The position numbers were made by a program, and so were the translations under genes. From assembly GCA_035582835.1 (NCBI GenBank), contig JAYKAV010002791.1, forward strand, positions 580,509-644,508: 64,000 nucleotides of DNA. Direction: 5' to 3'. Of the stretch, positions 1 to 25,679 are shown in pieces; position 1 is the stretch's first letter, and each line of letters opens with the position of its first letter. The DNA comes from Phoebastria nigripes (Eukaryota > Chordata > Aves > Procellariiformes > Diomedeidae). Under the pieces are notes generated by a model. That model ran no database searches. It saw only the letters and a list, made by a program, of their open reading frames with translations, and was not told the DNA's origin.

Positions 1-15743
<15,743 letters not shown>

Positions 15744-15799
15744 CCTCGGGACGCCCAACCTGGAGCCGCTGGCACCCCCCGCTGCTGCCGCCTCTCCCC

Positions 15800-15808
15800 T
15801 CAGCCCAT
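15800..15808 (-). promoter_or_regulatory. Minimal upstream ORF in the HACE1 leader
   Basis: Upstream of the HACE1 ATG, the minus strand reads GCCGCCATGGGCTGA: an ATG in an optimal Kozak context, one glycine codon and a stop. The stop is 56 nt before the main ATG. If this part is in the transcript, such a start-stop element should lower initiation at HACE1 or make it depend on reinitiation. Presence in the mature 5' UTR is inferred. Confidence 0.55.
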
Positions 15809-15960
15809 GGCGGCGGTGGCAGCGCGGAGGCTCCCCAAGCCCGCGCCGGCCCCCGACCCTCTGCACATGCTCAGCGGCCGGAGGGCTGCACGCATGCGCG
15901 GTGGGCGGAGCTGGGGGCGGGAGTGGCGCGCTGCCCGCAGGGAGGCGGTGGGGCCTGTTT

Positions 15961-18900
15961 GAGTTTGGTTTTTTCCTAGGGGACAAAAAAAAAAGGGATG
16001 GGGGGGGATACATTTTCAAAACCTGTGGAATATGGATATTTAAACACCTGCTTGTTACAGCTTTTGAAAAAAAATTACTGCCTTTTGAAATCGCCTCTAC
16101 TGAGTGATCCTGCCAGTGCGGCCTCGGGGCCTTGGCTTCCCCAGCACTACAGGAGGTAATGGCGGCTGGCAAACGCACCTGAGCAGGATGGGGCAGCTGT
16201 GCTGCAATCCCTGCCCTGAAATTGCGGCCAGGCTCATCAGAGAAGTCCCAGGCTGGGGGGAAATGGGTTTTCACCAGCCGAACTGTCAGAGCTTTAAACC
16301 TGAGGCATTACCAAAAACGAAGAAGGAAGTGCATAGCAAGGATGAAAAGTGTGATTGACTTCACTAGCACTTTCAAAGTAAGCACAGGAAAAGGAAGATT
16401 TGGGACCTGTAACCTAAAAAAATAGAAGCATAATTTAGTAATAGCAATAATACATAGGGTAAGACATGAGAAGCAAAGAACAAATGTTCATAAATTATTT
16501 GTCAAGTCTTTCTGTGTTTCAGTTGTCACTCCCAACTACAACAAAGCAGATAAAGCACTTGAATCCAAGGAGAAATTGTTACACTCTGAGAATAGCTAAG
16601 GAAAGATCAGTTAGGAGCTCTCAAGTCAGCTGCGCCTCATGAACTCCTTCCTAAGACTTGTCAAGACCTAGCTGAAATGATTTCATGGAGGACAGGTGGG
16701 GTTCAAAAAGGGCAGGCATACTACCTGCCAGTGTGGAGGAGGAAAACCCAGGGATTTATCAGCAAGTCCATGTAACTTAAATTCCAGCAAAAGTGCCAGA
16801 ATGAAAACTGTAGATACCTAAAAGTCAACAAGGAAACAACAGCCATAGTGAGCCTGTCAATTCATTTCTTNTTCTGGCAGAATAATACATGTTGTCAAGT
16901 GTGAAGAAGCATTCAATGTCAGGTATTTTGGCCTTAATGATGCTTCAGGTGTTAGTTAATGTAATCTTGGCAAGCCAAGGAAGTATGGGTTACATGAAAA
17001 TACTGTGAAGTGAGAAAGTAAAAATGGTGGGATAATCATACCCCAACAAGTTGTTACTAATGATCTACTTCCAAATGCAAGGAAGCGTGTGGGAATCCAC
17101 ANGGATCTGTCGTGATCTGATTCTGTGTAATGGTTTCATTGTTTCATTCTGTACAATGTTTCAGTGAGATAATGCCATAACATGTTCCAAAGACTCCGAC
17201 CTGGAAGGATAAATTGGAGAAAAGAGATCTAAGAATTGGAAAAGGTTCAGAAAGGACAACAAGGACAATCAAGAGATATGGATTGGCTTCCATGTAAGTG
17301 GGAACTGAGTTGGAACTCTGCTATCTGGAAAAGAAACACTGGAGAGGACGTAGTAGAAGTGGAAAAATGATGAGTGGCATGGAGAGAGGAGATGGGGATC
17401 TATTGTTCACTCTCTGCAGTCAGGCAAGGGGACGCTGAAGGAAGCTGGTAACAATTAGTTTCAGAAGCAAACAAACAGAGATAGTACAACTGCAGTTCTT
17501 GCCAGATGATGTGATGACTGCTGAAAACTGACGTAGTAACGCTGGAGAAGTTCATGGAACGAACATCCACAGAAGACAACTAAATACATAAAAGTCATAT
17601 CTGCCTCAGGAAGCCCCTAACTGTCCTCAAATTATTTGGAGCTTAGATTTAGCTTTGATACTAGAAAAATATTTCCTGATAGCCATAGCAGTAGTAGAAT
17701 AGGTTGTCTGAGGAAACATATGATTAGATAATTTGCAAGAGGAGCATATGAGAGGAGTGATGTAGATCCATTCATCTTGGTTTGGGATGAAGAGATGACT
17801 GGATGACCACGTTGGAGTTCCTTCCTAAAATTCTGTGGAAAATACTAGATATTTATTACTTATATCACAGCAACACTGAACATTCTTTGAACAAGAATCT
17901 CCAATCCCAATCCCAAAAATAAGCAATTTACATAATACAAAAAATCCAAAATGCAAGGTGATAATAATTTTAAGTGAAAATACAGAATTCTTGAGGAAGA
18001 ATAAAATTATACAGTGAGTTTTAATGTTGTAGCAAAGCGTGATGAAATGCTGTGAAAATGTCAAAAAAACTATTCCATTTTTCAAAAATAAATGTTCCAA
18101 ATACCCACAGCATTGTAGAAAAGAACTCTGTAAGTTAATTTGTGATGTGCAAATTTTCTATTTTGAAAATGCTAATAAGCTTAACAACAAATGAAGCTTT
18201 ACCATTAATGTATAAATGAGACACCAGCTAACAACTTTCTTTTCTCAGCAAAACTAATTATTTGAATGCAATTTTAATAACTGTTGGTTTGTTAGATGTA
18301 TGTTTCTACTGGTTAGCATTACATGGAATATTGTAGTATACTAGAAATGATCTGGTGTACCACAATACCTAGTTCCATGTGACAAATTTAAATACCTAAC
18401 TGCTTAGGTATTTACTTTTTTGATCTGTCAAAAAAGAGGGAAAAGAAAGTTTAGTGTCCTGCATCANTAAGATCCTGTCTCCAACTAATACCTACTAGAC
18501 ATGTGGTGGCTAGACTCCAGTCTTCTCTAAGAAATTATCAGATGGCTTCCAGTCCTTTTATCAGATTTATTTTTCACAGTGTTTTTTAAAAGGTAATAGA
18601 GATGTTGATTATACAGGCAAGACTTGTGAAATTAACACACCCCGATGATGAATGAAAGGAGTTTGTACTTCCTAGGGATCAGACTTAGTTTACAGATTAG
18701 CAGATAAAAACAGTAGTTGTTTAAATTCTAAGACAGCCTTTAACAAGAGAAAAAAAAAAGAACAGAAATAAAATGGAGGTTCAGAGGAGGAAAAGAGGTT
18801 GCTAGCCTGCCTACATACCTTAAAAAAAAAAAAAAACAACTTAGAATAACACTGCCTGATCTTCAGAAGGCTCCTAGATACCCAGATGACAGCCTGAACT

Positions 18901-19125
18901 CCCCTGGTAGATGATAGCAGCTGAGGTATTCCATCTAAAAGTCAGTTGATTAAAATATCTGGAGAATGCTAAGAGGGCATACACAGTGAAAGACCTGGAA
19001 TTCGTTNTCTCCATTGGTCTGATAGTCAGAATATCAACTTTCAAGAATGTTGCAAAGCCCATCTGTTTTCTCAANCCTTTGTTTTACTGGTGACTGAAGA
19101 GTATTTTTTAGTTTTAGTTATGAAT
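15961..19125. other. Intergenic stretch upstream of HACE1
   Basis: No coding exon is supported. The first 400 bases downstream of the island edge (16,100-16,300) are moderately GC-rich. An old CR1 remnant occupies about 17,220-17,800. Runs of A occur at about 18,752 and 18,823. Confidence 0.6.
17220..17800 (+). mobile_element. Ancient CR1-family LINE remnant
   Basis: Phrases such as GTTCAGAAAGGACAACAAGG, GAAAAGAAACACTGGAGAGG and the later AAATATTTCCTGATAG follow the order of the 3' part of old sauropsid CR1 copies, in plus orientation. It is heavily diverged, with no open frame. Boundaries are approximate. Confidence 0.6.
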
Positions 19126-19130
19126 GACAA

Positions 19131-19391
19131 TGGCTGAGCTGACACAGGCAGGATGCAGGAATAACCACAAAACCACGGATGAAATGCAAAGAGTAAATTT
19201 GTTTTCATTACCTCGTGAACGGGGGGATCTCCAAAGCAGCACCCGGGCAGAGGCACACAAGCGGGAACGCAGGCACCGCGGAGCTTCGTCCTTGCTAGAG
19301 GATCACCGAACCTGCTGTTTTCGCCTGTATATCAGCGATTCACGTAGGCGTAGTTGATCTTTCCCACAGCAGGGCAGGAATCTCAAGCATG
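19131..19391 (-). repeat. 3' LTR, 3' block (after the CR1 insertion)
   Basis: Aligns with the last 275 or so bases of the 5' LTR, including GCACCCGGGCAGAGGCACAC and GGCACCGCGGAGC (plus strand). It ends against host DNA at the GACAA target duplication. Relative to the 5' LTR it lacks 14 nt near 19,354. Confidence 0.9.
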
Positions 19392-19575
19392 TCAGCTTGC
19401 GTGGCAGTTCGCGTGGGAGGGCATGCAGGGAGGGCGCCTCTTCGAAGGAGGGGCATTCCACGGGCCGAGTGGGAGACTTGGTGCACACATAACCCAGCAA
19501 CTGGGCACTGTTCTGTGACCATCTGCACAGGTCAAGGGCACTCATCCACTCATCCTACCTGACCCTCAAGGCAGA

Positions 19576-20676
19576 ATGGCGGGCACTCGTCTGAGAGCAA
19601 AGGCCACGGCTCTGGCTGGGGGGTCTGCATCATCTACCCCAGCAGTGGCCGATGCCTCCACGCAGACGGAGCTGCTGAAGGGAGAGGCTGCAGTGCAGAC
19701 CTCAGACTGCAGGAAGTGCCTAGACCTCTCTCCTGGGGCAAGGACAAGTGGCAGACCTGCCTGCAAAGGTGTGCCCTGGTGGAGGACCTCCTGCAGCCTG
19801 TGGCTGAGCTGCAGGAGGCAGTGAGAAGGCTGCGTAACATCAGGGAGGCAGAGAAGGAGTTAGATAGCTGGTTCCAAGCGCAGTCTGCAGTGGATCCACA
19901 GCCCACAGCTAAACAGCCAAAAACACCCTCACCGGCACACGCAGAAGGGAGCGGGGGAGCCAATAATGCNNAAGNNTGGANNGTTGCAACAGCAAGGACC
20001 AGCAGGAGGAAGAGACTTCCCCTGAAGCCTGAGGTGCCCTTGCAGAACCGCTTCACCGCTCTGCAGGCCGAAGAGGAAAGTCCCGTCACACCAGGAGAGA
20101 CGCTGGAGCTGAGCAAGGCAGCCCGATCTGCCCCCCTGTATAACAATCAGCGNAACTAAGGAAAGGCGACAGGTGATAGTAGTAGGCGACTCTCTTCTGA
20201 GAGGTACGGAGGCACCCATTTGCCAACCAGATGCACTCTCTAGAGAGGTGTGCTGCTTACCAGGGGCTCGCATCAGGGATGTCACCGAGAGACTGCCAAG
20301 CCTCATACAGTCCACTGACTATTATCCGCTGCTGCTGTTTCATGTGAGCACCAGTGATACAGCCAGGAGCAGTCTGAGGAGTATCAAGAAGGATTACAGA
20401 GCCCTGGGAGTGATGGTAAGGGACTCTGGAGTGCAGGCAGTTTTTTCATCAATCCTCCCAGTCAAAGGGAAGGGGTTTGAAAGGGCCAGTCACATCTGGC
20501 GAATCAACAAATGGTTACAGGACTGGTGCCACAGCCAGGGGTTCGGCTACTTAGACCATGGGACTTGCTTTGAGAAACCTGGTCTACTGGGGGCTGACGG
20601 CGTCCATCTGTCAGAGAAGGGGAAGAGTATCTTCAGTCATAGGCTTGCCAAGCTGGTGAAGAGGGCTTTAAACTAA
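19576..20676 (+). pseudogene. CR1 ORF1 with SGNH-esterase-like domain (frameshifted)
   Basis: The first part (frames from 19576 and then 19716) contains ASTQTELLKGEAAVQTSDC and a charged region, typical of CR1 ORF1 N-termini. The second part (20173-20676) is an SGNH-hydrolase fold: block I VVGDSLLRGTEAPIC and the final D-x-x-H in GADGVHLSEKG (Asp at 20596, His at 20605). ORF1 proteins of this kind bind nucleic acid; what the esterase domain does in retrotransposition is not settled. At least two frame changes and several n bases break it. Confidence 0.85.
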
Positions 20677-20814
20677 AGTTGCCAGGGGAGGGGAGCTTCA
20701 TCCCACTCCTACCAGTTTGATGCCAGGGCCAGCNATAGATGTCCAGAGCCTGGAGAAGGATCACAGGCCAGCAGGAGAGCACCTGGAGAGCAGCACAAAG
20801 GAACTCCAGTGAGT

Positions 20815-23539
20815 AAGGCAGCTTCATCAGGGGCCCAACTTAAATGCCTCCATGCAAACACATGTAGCATGAGGAATAAACAAGAGGAGTTAGAGACGTG
20901 CGCATGCCTGCAGGGCTACGACCCACGGAGACATGGTGGGATGGCTCCTATGATTGGAGTGTTGGAATGGAAGGATACAGGCTCTTTAGGAAGGACAGGC
21001 AGGGGAGACAAGGAGGGGGTGTTGCCCTCTATGTCAATGACCAGCTGGAGTGCATGGAGCTCTGCCTGGGGATGGATGAGGAGCTGACCAAGAGCTTATG
21101 GGTCAGGATTAAAGGGAGGGCAGGGACAGGTGACATTACGGTGAGGGTCTGCTACAGGCCACCTGAACCAGGAAGACCAAGTGGATGAGACCCTCTATAG
21201 ACAGATAGGAGNAGCCTCACGTTCACAAGCCCTGGTCCTCATGGGGCACTTCAACCTCCCCAATATCTGTTGGAGGGACAACACGGCAGGGCATAAGCAA
21301 TCCGAGAGGTTCCTGGAATGCGTCAGTGATAACTTCCTTCTCCAAGTGGTAGAGGAGCCAATGAGGAGAGGTGCTATGCTGGACCTTGTTCTCACCAACA
21401 AGCAGGGGCTNGCGGGGAATGTGAAGCCCAAGGGCAGCCTGGGCTGCAGTGACCATGAAATGGTGGAGTTCAAGATCCTTAGGGCACCGAGGAGGGCGCG
21501 CAGCAAGCTCACTACCCTGGACTTCAGGAGAGCAGACTTTGGCCTCTTCAGGGATCTGCTTGGTAGAGTGCCATGGGACAAAGTCCTGGAGGGAAGAGGG
21601 CTCCAAGAAAGCTGGTTAATATTCAAGGATCACCTCCGCCAAGCTNAGGAGCGATGCATCCCAACAAAGAGGAAGTCAGGCAAAAANGCCAGGAGGCCTG
21701 CATGGATGAACAAGGAGCTCCTGGACACACTCAAACNCAAAAAGGAAGCCTACAGAGGGTGGAAGCAAGGACAGGTAGCCTGGGAGGAATACAGAGAAAT
21801 TGTCTGAGCAGCCAGAGATCAGGTTAGGAAAGCTAAAGCCCTGATAGAATTGAATCTGGCCAGGGACNTNAAGGGCANCAAGAAAAGTTTCTATAGGTAT
21901 GTCAGGGATAAAAGGAAGACGAGGGAAAATGTGGGCCCTCTCCAGAACGAAACGGGAGACCTGGTTACCCGGGATATGGAGAAGGCNGAGGTACTCAATG
22001 ACTTTTTTGCCTCAGTCTTCACCAGCAAGTGCTCAAGCCTCACCGCCCAAGCCACAGAAGGCAAAGGCAGGGACTGGGAGAATGAAGAGCTGCCCACTGT
22101 AGGAGAAGATCAGGTTCAAGACCATCTAAGGAGCCTGAAGGTGCACAAGTCCATGGGACCTGATGAGATCCACCTGTGGGTCCTGAGGGAACTGGTGGAT
22201 GAAGTTGCTCAGCCACTATCATATTTGAGAAGTCGTGGCAGTCCGGTTAAGTTCCCACTGATGGAAAAGGGGAAACATAACCCCCATTTTTAAAAAGGGG
22301 AAAAAGGAAGAGCCAGGGAACTACAGGCCAGTCAAGTTTCACCTCTGTGCCTGGGAAGATCATGGAACAGATCCTCCTGGAAGCTATGCTAAGGCACATG
22401 GAGGACAGGGAGGTGATTCGAGACAGCCAGCATGGCTTCAGCAAGGGCAAGTCCTGCCTGACCAAACCAGTGGCCTTCTACAATGGAGTGACTACATCAG
22501 TGGACGTGGGAAGGGCTACAGATGTCATCTATCTGGACCTCTGTAAGGCTTTTGACACAGTCCCCCACAACATCCTTCTCTCTAAACTGGAGAGGTACGG
22601 ATTTGATGTGTAGACTGTCCAGTGGGTGAGGAATTGGTTAGATGGTTGCATCCAGAGGGTAGTGGTCAANGGCGCAATGTCCAGATGGAGACTGGTGACA
22701 AGTGGTGTCCCGCACGGGTCTGTATTGGGACCAGTACTGTTTAATATCTTCATCAATGACATGGACGGTGGGATCNAGTGCACCCTCAGCAAGTTTGCAG
22801 ACGACACCAAGCTGAGTGGTGCAGTTGACACGCCTGGGGGATGGGATGCCATCCAGAGGGACCTGGACAAGCTCAAGAAGTGGGCCCGTGTGAACCTCAT
22901 GAGGTTCAACAAGGCCAAGCGCAAGGTCCTGCACCTGGGTCGGGGCAACCCCCNGTATCAATACAGGCTGGGCGATGAAGGGATTGAGAGCAGCCCTGCC
23001 GAGAAGGACTTGGGGGTACTGGTGGATGAAAAGCTGGACAGGAGCCAGCAATGTGCGCTTGCAGCCCAGAAGGCCAACTGTATCCTGGGCTGCATCACAA
23101 GAAGCATGGCCAGCAGGTNGAGGGAGGTGATTCTGCCCCTCTACTCTGCTCTGGTGAGACCCCACCTGGAGTACTGCGTCCAGCTCTGGAACCCTCAGCA
23201 TAAGAAAGACATGGACCTGTTGGAGCAGGTCCAGAGGAGGGCCACGAAAATGATCAGGGGGATGGAACGCCTCTCCTATGAAGAAAGGCTGAGAGAGTTG
23301 GGGTTGTTCAGCCTGGAGAAGAGAAGGCTTTGGGGAGACCTTATTGCAGCCTTTCAGTACTTAAAGGGGGCTTATAAGAAAGATGGCGGCAAACTTCTTA
23401 GTAGGGCCTGTTGTGACAGGACAAGGGGTAATGGCTTTAAACTCAAAGAGGGTAGATTTAGACTAGATGTAAGGAAGAAATTTTTTATGCTGAGGGTGGT
23501 GAAACACTGGAACAGTTGCCCAGAAAGGTGGTAGATGCC
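20815..23539 (+). pseudogene. CR1 ORF2, endonuclease and reverse transcriptase (broken)
   Basis: Begins at LKCLHANTCSMRNKQEELE (20839), the start of an APE-type endonuclease. The rest of that domain includes VLMGHFNLPNICW and the terminal SDH motif (about 21,448). Reverse transcriptase motifs follow: [31 protein letters not shown] and the catalytic FADD (22793-22804). After it come [20 protein letters not shown] and a VVKHWN segment. The frame changes several times, with in-frame stops such as TAG at 22611. The last codons resume beyond the inserted LTR, at about 24,304-24,390. In life this enzyme nicks target DNA and copies the element RNA in place. Confidence 0.92.
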
Positions 23540-24303
23540 TGTGATGGTGTGCTCCCCCTGCCCNNGANCTGACTTTTTCCCTAACCCTGCTGAAGCAATA
23601 ATCACCTGTGGTGGCCGTGATGAATGCATCTGATGGATGCAGATAACAACACAATAGGCGATGCATTCACCTAACCCCAGTGCTGATCAATGTGTGACTC
23701 CAAATTTGGAAGAAACTAACGTCTGCAGTCAGTATGTAAATATGACTATGAGTCAGTCATCTTACCCCCATAAATTATGGGCAGCCCAAGAGCCCTTTGA
23801 GCTCTCCTGCACGGCAGCGGGCTGCACGCCAGGATCTCCCCTTGAGTAGGGACGCCTCTCAAGGTTACTCCTCGAGGTTGGGAGATTCCTTTCCGCAACA
23901 GATCCTCGGTAAGTGACTAATAGCATGCTAAACTTGGAAATCTTAGCTAAGTGATATAAAGGATTGACTGCACACATATAATCCTTTAGACATAAACTGT
24001 TGACCAAGTCTGGGACTAGGATTGGATCCAGCTGCACCTAGACTCCTCTCTGAGGAGTTTAGACAGCAAGGGGGTCCCTTCTGAACCTCATGACTCAACG
24101 GGAGGGTCTCCCTGACAGTTTTGTCTGACCCTGTCCTCCATACAGTAAATAATCAAGTGTACCTTGCCATCGAATCTTGTTAACTCACTGTCGCATTTAC
24201 TATCAAACTTTGTTAAATTGCTGTCTTACATCAATAAACATATTGCTGCTTCTCTCTTATGAGTGAAGTGCATCTCTCTCTCTCTCCCACTCCATCCACA
24301 ACA
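23540..24303 (+). mobile_element. Solo LTR inserted in the CR1
   Basis: A 764-bp block beginning TGTGATGGTG and ending CCACAACA interrupts the CR1 between GTAGATGCC and CCATCCCTGG. ATGCC is repeated on both sides (23535-23539 and 24304-24308), a perfect 5-bp target duplication. A TATAAA (23955-23960) and an AATAAA (24233-24238) in plus orientation fit promoter and polyadenylation signals. A short CT repeat lies near 24,275. No internal viral sequence is left, so it is what remains after recombination between two LTRs. Five-base duplications suit ERVL- and some ERVK-type integrases; the family is not named. Confidence 0.9.
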
Positions 24304-24460
24304 ATGCCCCATCCCTGGAAACATTCAAGGTCAGGTTGGATGAGGCTCTGAGCAACCTGATCTAGTTGAAGATGTCCCTGCCCATGGCAGTGGGGTTGGA
24401 CTAGATGACTTTTAAAGGTCCCTTCCCACCCAAACTATTCTATGATTCTGTGATTCTGTG

Positions 24461-24636
24461 TTCGATAGGATGCCTCTGAGTCTATCACAGGCCTATGTTA
24501 TCTAAACACAGATGTTCTACTTGTCCAACACACAAGGCCAAACACCAATTAGTATATGTGGTTTTTGATACCCCAGCTGCAAGTCACTTGAGCATGTTCA
24601 CAATCCTTCTTGCCAATCTTCTGTTATTTTCCCACA
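24461..24636 (-). repeat. 3' LTR, 5' block (before the CR1 insertion)
   Basis: Starts TGTGGGAAAATAAC directly after the purine tract and aligns with the first 176 or so bases of the 5' LTR. It stops exactly where the CR1 octamer tail ends; the LTR continues at 19391 after about 5.07 kb of inserted sequence. Confidence 0.9.
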
Positions 24637-24650
24637 TTCCACCCCCTCGC
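24637..24650 (-). promoter_or_regulatory. Polypurine tract next to the 3' LTR
   Basis: The minus strand reads GCGAGGGGGTGGAA immediately before the LTR start TGTGGG. Such a purine run is the plus-strand priming site of retroviruses and confirms the element's orientation. Confidence 0.8.
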
Positions 24651-24829
24651 TCAAGAGACCACTTCTGCTGGGGCTGGCAAAGCTGGAGGTCTTCATTTGG
24701 GCTTGCAGGGTGTAGGGCAGGGTAATTTACAGAGGCATGCAATAAACACATACAGAAAAATTAATAAACATATCTCTACAATAATGCTTTGAATCACGTG
24801 TCCCACTCATGCTGTCAGGGAATTAAACC

Positions 24830-24969
24830 TTCCAGCCAGCCAGGCACCACCAGTAGATTGCTTCATTTGATGCATTAAGTCCTGGAGATGTTGAATGTTG
24901 TCCTCTACGCTGGCTGATTCATCAGTTATGTTGAAGCAACACATGCCTTCAAAGTCGGAGCAGCAGTGT
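24830..24969 (-). pseudogene. Env transmembrane-subunit fragment with CX6CC motif
   Basis: The minus strand encodes CSDFEGMCCFNITDESASV. The spacing C, six residues, CC (24936-24962) is the disulfide motif that links the surface and transmembrane subunits in many class I and II retroviral Env proteins. A helical segment, NIQHLQDLMHQMKQ, follows. Stops occur just before and just after it, and no intact membrane anchor follows. Clearly inactive. Confidence 0.75.
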
Positions 24970-25215
24970 TTATGGTGTCAAAGAAGGAGATAGTCCACCA
25001 TCACTCGATTTTGTAATGTTCATTGACTTACAGTCATTACCTACTCCGAAAAAACAGGAATGAGAAACATTAATATCAAAATCACTTAGCATAGTATAAT
25101 TCTGTAATACAGCTACTGGAGTTGGCATGCCAATGGAACACGTTGTCAAAAGATCTGCAGCTGTTAATCCTCCCTCAATACCAAAGGCAGATGAGCTAGT
25201 TGCAGCAGAGGCCAA
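24970..25215 (-). pseudogene. Env surface-subunit fragment
   Basis: In frame with the signal-peptide segment across one nonsense codon. It has N-glycosylation sites (QNYTM, INVSH, MNITK) and paired cysteines, as expected of a surface glycoprotein. It is only about 80 residues long before reaching the transmembrane-subunit motif, so most of the surface subunit has been deleted. Confidence 0.5.
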
Positions 25216-25221
25216 CCAAAT

Positions 25222-25635
25222 CTAAGTATTTACATGTCGATCTCGCGGAAGTGTATCCAGGGCATGTGCTTGTAGTACAAGACTACAAAGCACAACGAAC
25301 CAACCTGTGATAAGGGAGGAAAACAACAGTATCATCTCCTTCCAGTAACACATGCGCCGTTGCTCCAGCTCCTTTGGCTGATACCACTGTGGGTTTGATA
25401 ACCTTATGTGGGGTAATTGCCCACACAGATTGAAGAGCTGTGGCTTGTGCTTTGTCAGCTTGAACTTCAACTCGATGCTGGGTCCGTGGCACCGGCGACA
25501 CCGTTCCAGTGCTGTCTCCTCTAGATAAGGCACCACAGGTATTCGTCGAAGATACCTGAAATAAAAGAACTCGAGGATCTGGTATCGATAGAGGACATAA
25601 AATAAGAGGAGTGGGGGTGCAGAACCACACAGCAT
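25222..25635 (-). pseudogene. Retroviral Env N-terminal region with signal peptide (broken)
   Basis: A minus-strand frame ending at a TAG (25222-25224). Its last third has a basic residue followed by a long hydrophobic stretch, ILLFSSLITGWFVVLCSLVL, ending at AHA, a good signal peptidase site. The same frame resumes after the TAG with surface-subunit-like sequence. An overlapping minus frame (from 25283 upward) may be the end of pol, which would be the usual pol-env overlap. The family is not identifiable beyond Env-like. Confidence 0.55.
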
Positions 25636-25679
25636 TCTCGGGGGTTGTTATATGAATCTTCACGTCTAGACTAATAGGT

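Larger units (their letters stand above)
19392..24460 (+). mobile_element. Nearly full-length CR1 LINE, interrupted by a solo LTR
   Basis: Without the 764-bp LTR and its 5-bp duplication this CR1 is about 4.3 kb, close to full length. It has ORF1 (about 19,576-20,676) and ORF2 (about 20,815-24,390), and ends in the CR1 octamers ATTCTATG, ATTCTGTG, ATTCTGTG (24437-24460). It is inserted in the retroviral 3' LTR in the opposite orientation. Frameshifts, stops and n bases make it inactive as shown. Near-complete CR1 copies are rare because reverse transcription usually stops early. Confidence 0.93.

Noticed and set aside
22626..23534. A 302-codon reverse transcriptase frame as a host gene
   Set aside because: It is the ORF2 of a CR1 LINE, bounded by the CR1 tail and interrupted by an LTR.
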